Source: an uncultured Clostridium sp.
GTDB lineage: Bacteria > Bacillota > Clostridia > TANB77 > CAG-508
DNA: 64,000 bases
Reading direction: 5' to 3'
Assembly (NCBI GenBank): GCA_900553945.1
Contig: USFR01000009.1
Coordinates: 1-64,000, forward strand
Below are positions 62,128-64,000 of this stretch, piece by piece; within the stretch, counting starts at the first letter, position 1, and every line of letters starts with the position of its first letter. The notes below the pieces were generated by a model. That model was not told the origin of the DNA. It saw only the letters and a program-made list of their open reading frames with translations, and searched no databases. A program made the translations under genes and the position numbers.

Positions 62128-63444
62128 ATGCAAATTTTATTTTCAGAAAATGTAGTTTTTACAAAATTAATATCGATTGTTATGGCTTTTGCTGAGCTTT
62201 TAATTTGTAGATTATTTTTTATAAAAGCTTTTAACTTAGATTTTTCTAAGAAAAAGACTACATTATATTTGTTTATTTCTTTTCCTTTAGAAATTATAAA
62301 TATTTGTTTTGCGCCTATATCCTTTTTTCCATTTATAAATATTGCAATTGTTTTTGTTGTTTTATACTTTTTATTTAGAAAAGAATTTGTGCATAGTACT
62401 TTCTTTCTAATACTTCCATTTACAATATTTCAAGTATTAAAATTATTTTTCACATACACAATTGCATTTATGTTTGATATACAACCTTCTTCTCTTGAAA
62501 AGGTACCAATCGTTAGACCTTTTATAATTATTCCTTCATATCTTATTATGTTTTCACTAATGAAAATATTTGATAAAATGAAGTTTTCTAAAAATCTTTA
62601 TCACGGTTTAGATACTCCTAGCAAATTAATTATTCATATCTTTTCATTTGCGTGTTTATTTACTGTTTTACTAAATGGTCATTTCTTATATAGTGCTTTT
62701 TCAACTGTTTCATTTGCTTTTGTTTTACTCAATATGCTATTAATTAGTATTGTAATTATTCTTTTAATAAAAATATTAAAGCTTCAATATGTTGAAAACA
62801 ATTTAGATTCCGAAAAAAAATCATATATAACTCTTTCACACTCTTATGATGGTATTAGAGAATTTAAACATGATTTTTCTAATATAATGCAATCTATTGG
62901 TGGATATTTATCTGCTGATGATTTTGATGGATTAAAACATTATTATTCTAGCATTTTCAAAGATTGTGATGAACTAAAAAAACTTTCTGTTTTTAATAAA
63001 GATGTTTTAAATAGTCCACCAGTTTTATCATTACTTACAGAAAAGTATTACAAATCAAAAAATTTAGGTATTGATTTTAATATTGAAGTATTTATTGATT
63101 TAACAACTTTAAATATGGATATCTATGAATTTAATCGTATTTTAGGAATATTTTTAGATAATAGCATTGAGGCTGCTGAAAATTCATCTGAAAAATTTAT
63201 TAATATAATAATTGCTAGAGATGGTAGAGCTCATTATGATTATTTAACGATTGAAAACTCGTGTAATTCTGATTCAAAAATTGATGAAGATAAAATTTTT
63301 GAAAAGAACTATTCTACAAAGCCTAATAATACAGGTTTAGGTCTATGGAAAGTAAAAAAGATTTTGAAAAAGTATGATAATATTTCTTTATATACATCTG
63401 TAGAGAATGGTGTATTTAGTCATCAATTACGTATATATTATTAA
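62128..63444 (+). CDS. GHKL-family sensor histidine kinase (AgrC-like)
   Basis: The 438-residue product has six or seven membrane helices in residues 1-215, a dimerisation helix with IREFKHDFSNIMQSIGGYL (phospho-acceptor His) and a GHKL ATPase domain: NRILGIFLDNSIEAAENSS (N box, about 340-360) and NNTGLGLWKVKKILKKY (G box). This is the layout of AgrC-type peptide-sensing kinases. No LytTR regulator, AgrB or peptide gene is beside it: downstream is a terminator then a converging gene. ATG 62128 follows GAGGTGTTATTT and is preferred to the ATG at 62098. Confidence 0.88.
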   Translation: MQILFSENVVFTKLISIVMAFAELLICRLFFIKAFNLDFSKKKTTLYLFISFPLEIINICFAPISFFPFINIAIVFVVLYFLFRKEFVHSTFFLILPFTIFQVLKLFFTYTIAFMFDIQPSSLEKVPIVRPFIIIPSYLIMFSLMKIFDKMKFSKNLYHGLDTPSKLIIHIFSFACLFTVLLNGHFLYSAFSTVSFAFVLLNMLLISIVIILLIKILKLQYVENNLDSEKKSYITLSHSYDGIREFKHDFSNIMQSIGGYLSADDFDGLKHYYSSIFKDCDELKKLSVFNKDVLNSPPVLSLLTEKYYKSKNLGIDFNIEVFIDLTTLNMDIYEFNRILGIFLDNSIEAAENSSEKFINIIIARDGRAHYDYLTIENSCNSDSKIDEDKIFEKNYSTKPNNTGLGLWKVKKILKKYDNISLYTSVENGVFSHQLRIYY

Positions 63445-63481
63445 TTTCTAAGATTATGGATTAAAATTTGGAGATATAATT

Positions 63482-63536
63482 AAAAAAAGGCATTGATAAC
63501 AGCAATATAAAAATTTATGTTATCAATGTCTTTTTT
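63482..63536. terminator. Bidirectional terminator
   Basis: AAAAAAAGGCATTGATAACA and TGTTATCAATGTCTTTTTT pair around an A/T loop between the converging kinase gene and RluA-family gene. Confidence 0.85.
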
Positions 63537-63552
63537 ATATAAATATCTATTT

Positions 63553-64000
63553 TTATTCTTTTTCGTCTTTTAGTATTATCCAACTACCAATTGGTTCTGG
63601 ATAATCTGTAAATTCTAGATGTTCTTTTGTTGTTGGATGAGCAAAAGAAAGTTTATATGCCCATAAGCATAACTGTTTTCCTCTTCCACGTGTTCCATAT
63701 TTTTGATCTCCATATAAGCTATGGTTTCTACTTGCAAATTGAACTCTAATTTGGTGATGTCTTCCTGTATACAATTTTACTCTAACAAGTGATAAATCTA
63801 TTTTTTCATCATATTTTAGTACTTCATATTCAAGCTTTGCTAATTTAGCATTCTTATTATTTTTGTCTGTAACCCTACTTAAATTATTTTTTTCGTTTTT
63901 TACTAAGTAGTCCTCAAAAATATCTGCATGCTTTTCCATCTTTCCATCAACTATACATAAATACTCTTTTTCAAACTTTTTTTCTCTTATTTGTTCACTA
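63553..64000 (-). CDS. Pseudouridine synthase, RluA family, N-terminus cut by window edge
   Basis: The visible C-terminal 148 residues run from SEQIREKKFEKEYLCIVDGK near the edge through VKLYTGRHHQIRVQFASRN (conserved RluA segment) and YGTRGRGKQLCLWAYKLSF to DYPEPIGSWIIL. The catalytic HRLDxxTSG motif would lie beyond the edge. An internal ATG at 63939 is not the start because the frame continues open with family-like sequence to position 64000. Related to, but distinct from, the gene at 11292. Confidence 0.88.
   Translation of the reverse strand, partial: SEQIREKKFEKEYLCIVDGKMEKHADIFEDYLVKNEKNNLSRVTDKNNKNAKLAKLEYEVLKYDEKIDLSLVRVKLYTGRHHQIRVQFASRNHSLYGDQKYGTRGRGKQLCLWAYKLSFAHPTTKEHLEFTDYPEPIGSWIILKDEKE

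Noticed and set aside
63553..63939. Complete short gene starting at ATG 63939
   Set aside because: The frame stays open to the window edge with RluA-like sequence, and a 128-residue RluA protein without its catalytic motif is not plausible.
1..64000. CRISPR array, prophage, insertion sequence or toxin-antitoxin module
   Set aside because: No regularly spaced direct repeats, no transposase, integrase or phage structural genes, and no recognisable toxin-antitoxin pair were seen.

Overview
The window is AT-rich DNA from a low-GC Firmicute, almost certainly an anaerobic, spore-forming member of the Clostridia. Evidence: an S10-type ribosomal operon in Gram-positive order, a T-box in front of pheST, sporulation genes (spoIVB, spoVG, yqfC, yqfD, an alpha/beta-type SASP), an HydABC-type [FeFe] hydrogenase, and near-exclusive A/T-ending codons with AGA as the main Arg codon. 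Most genes lie on the minus strand, so the window reads mainly right to left.

Layout. 1-4.7 kb: S10 ribosomal operon (rpsJ to rpsC, the last cut by the window edge) with a strong promoter and a structured leader. 4.8-16.6 kb: small alarmone synthetase, DUF308 and TSCPD proteins, feoAB, a winged-helix protein, an S1-domain protein, two pseudouridine synthases (one frameshifted), a GT-C-like membrane protein, an EEP-family protein, a two-OB-fold SSB and a Cys-rich protein. 16.8-25.5 kb: split TSUP transporter, rarA, ruvA, asnS, pheST with its T-box. 25.5-33.6 kb: coiled-coil and envelope proteins, tmRNA, trmL, tRNA-Leu, spoVG, murC, spoIVB. 33.7-46.5 kb: one long Tad-like secretion/pilus cluster with a CpaB-like protein, two TadZ/MinD-like proteins with degenerate P-loops, a TadA ATPase (frameshifted in its Walker A motif), a fused TadB/TadC-type membrane protein and seven small or large single-TM proteins, four of which share an MENxxxALxxAG start. 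46.6-53.7 kb: HAD phosphatase, SASP, a compositionally foreign orphan gene, hydABC, hpf. 53.8-64 kb: DUF4234 and DUF2752 genes, recO-yqzL-era, DUF3048, ybeY, an unknown gene, yqfD-yqfC, a polysaccharide deacetylase, an orphan GHKL sensor kinase and a cut RluA-family gene.

Most notable signals. (1) Two conserved genes (an rluB-like gene near 11111 and tadA near 42801) each carry one extra C that creates an in-frame CGG codon; skipping that C restores the correct protein in both. By eye I found no other in-frame CGG codon in any native gene of the window, while one foreign-looking gene (48126-48719) has four. This suggests CGG is avoided or undecoded here and that these sites may be +1 frameshift sites, unless both are sequence errors. 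(2) The Tad-like cluster has pilin-like subunits with no visible prepilin leader and no prepilin peptidase gene nearby. (3) Several families of intergenic palindromic elements occur; some share a conserved core while their flanking arms differ in sequence but stay self-complementary.
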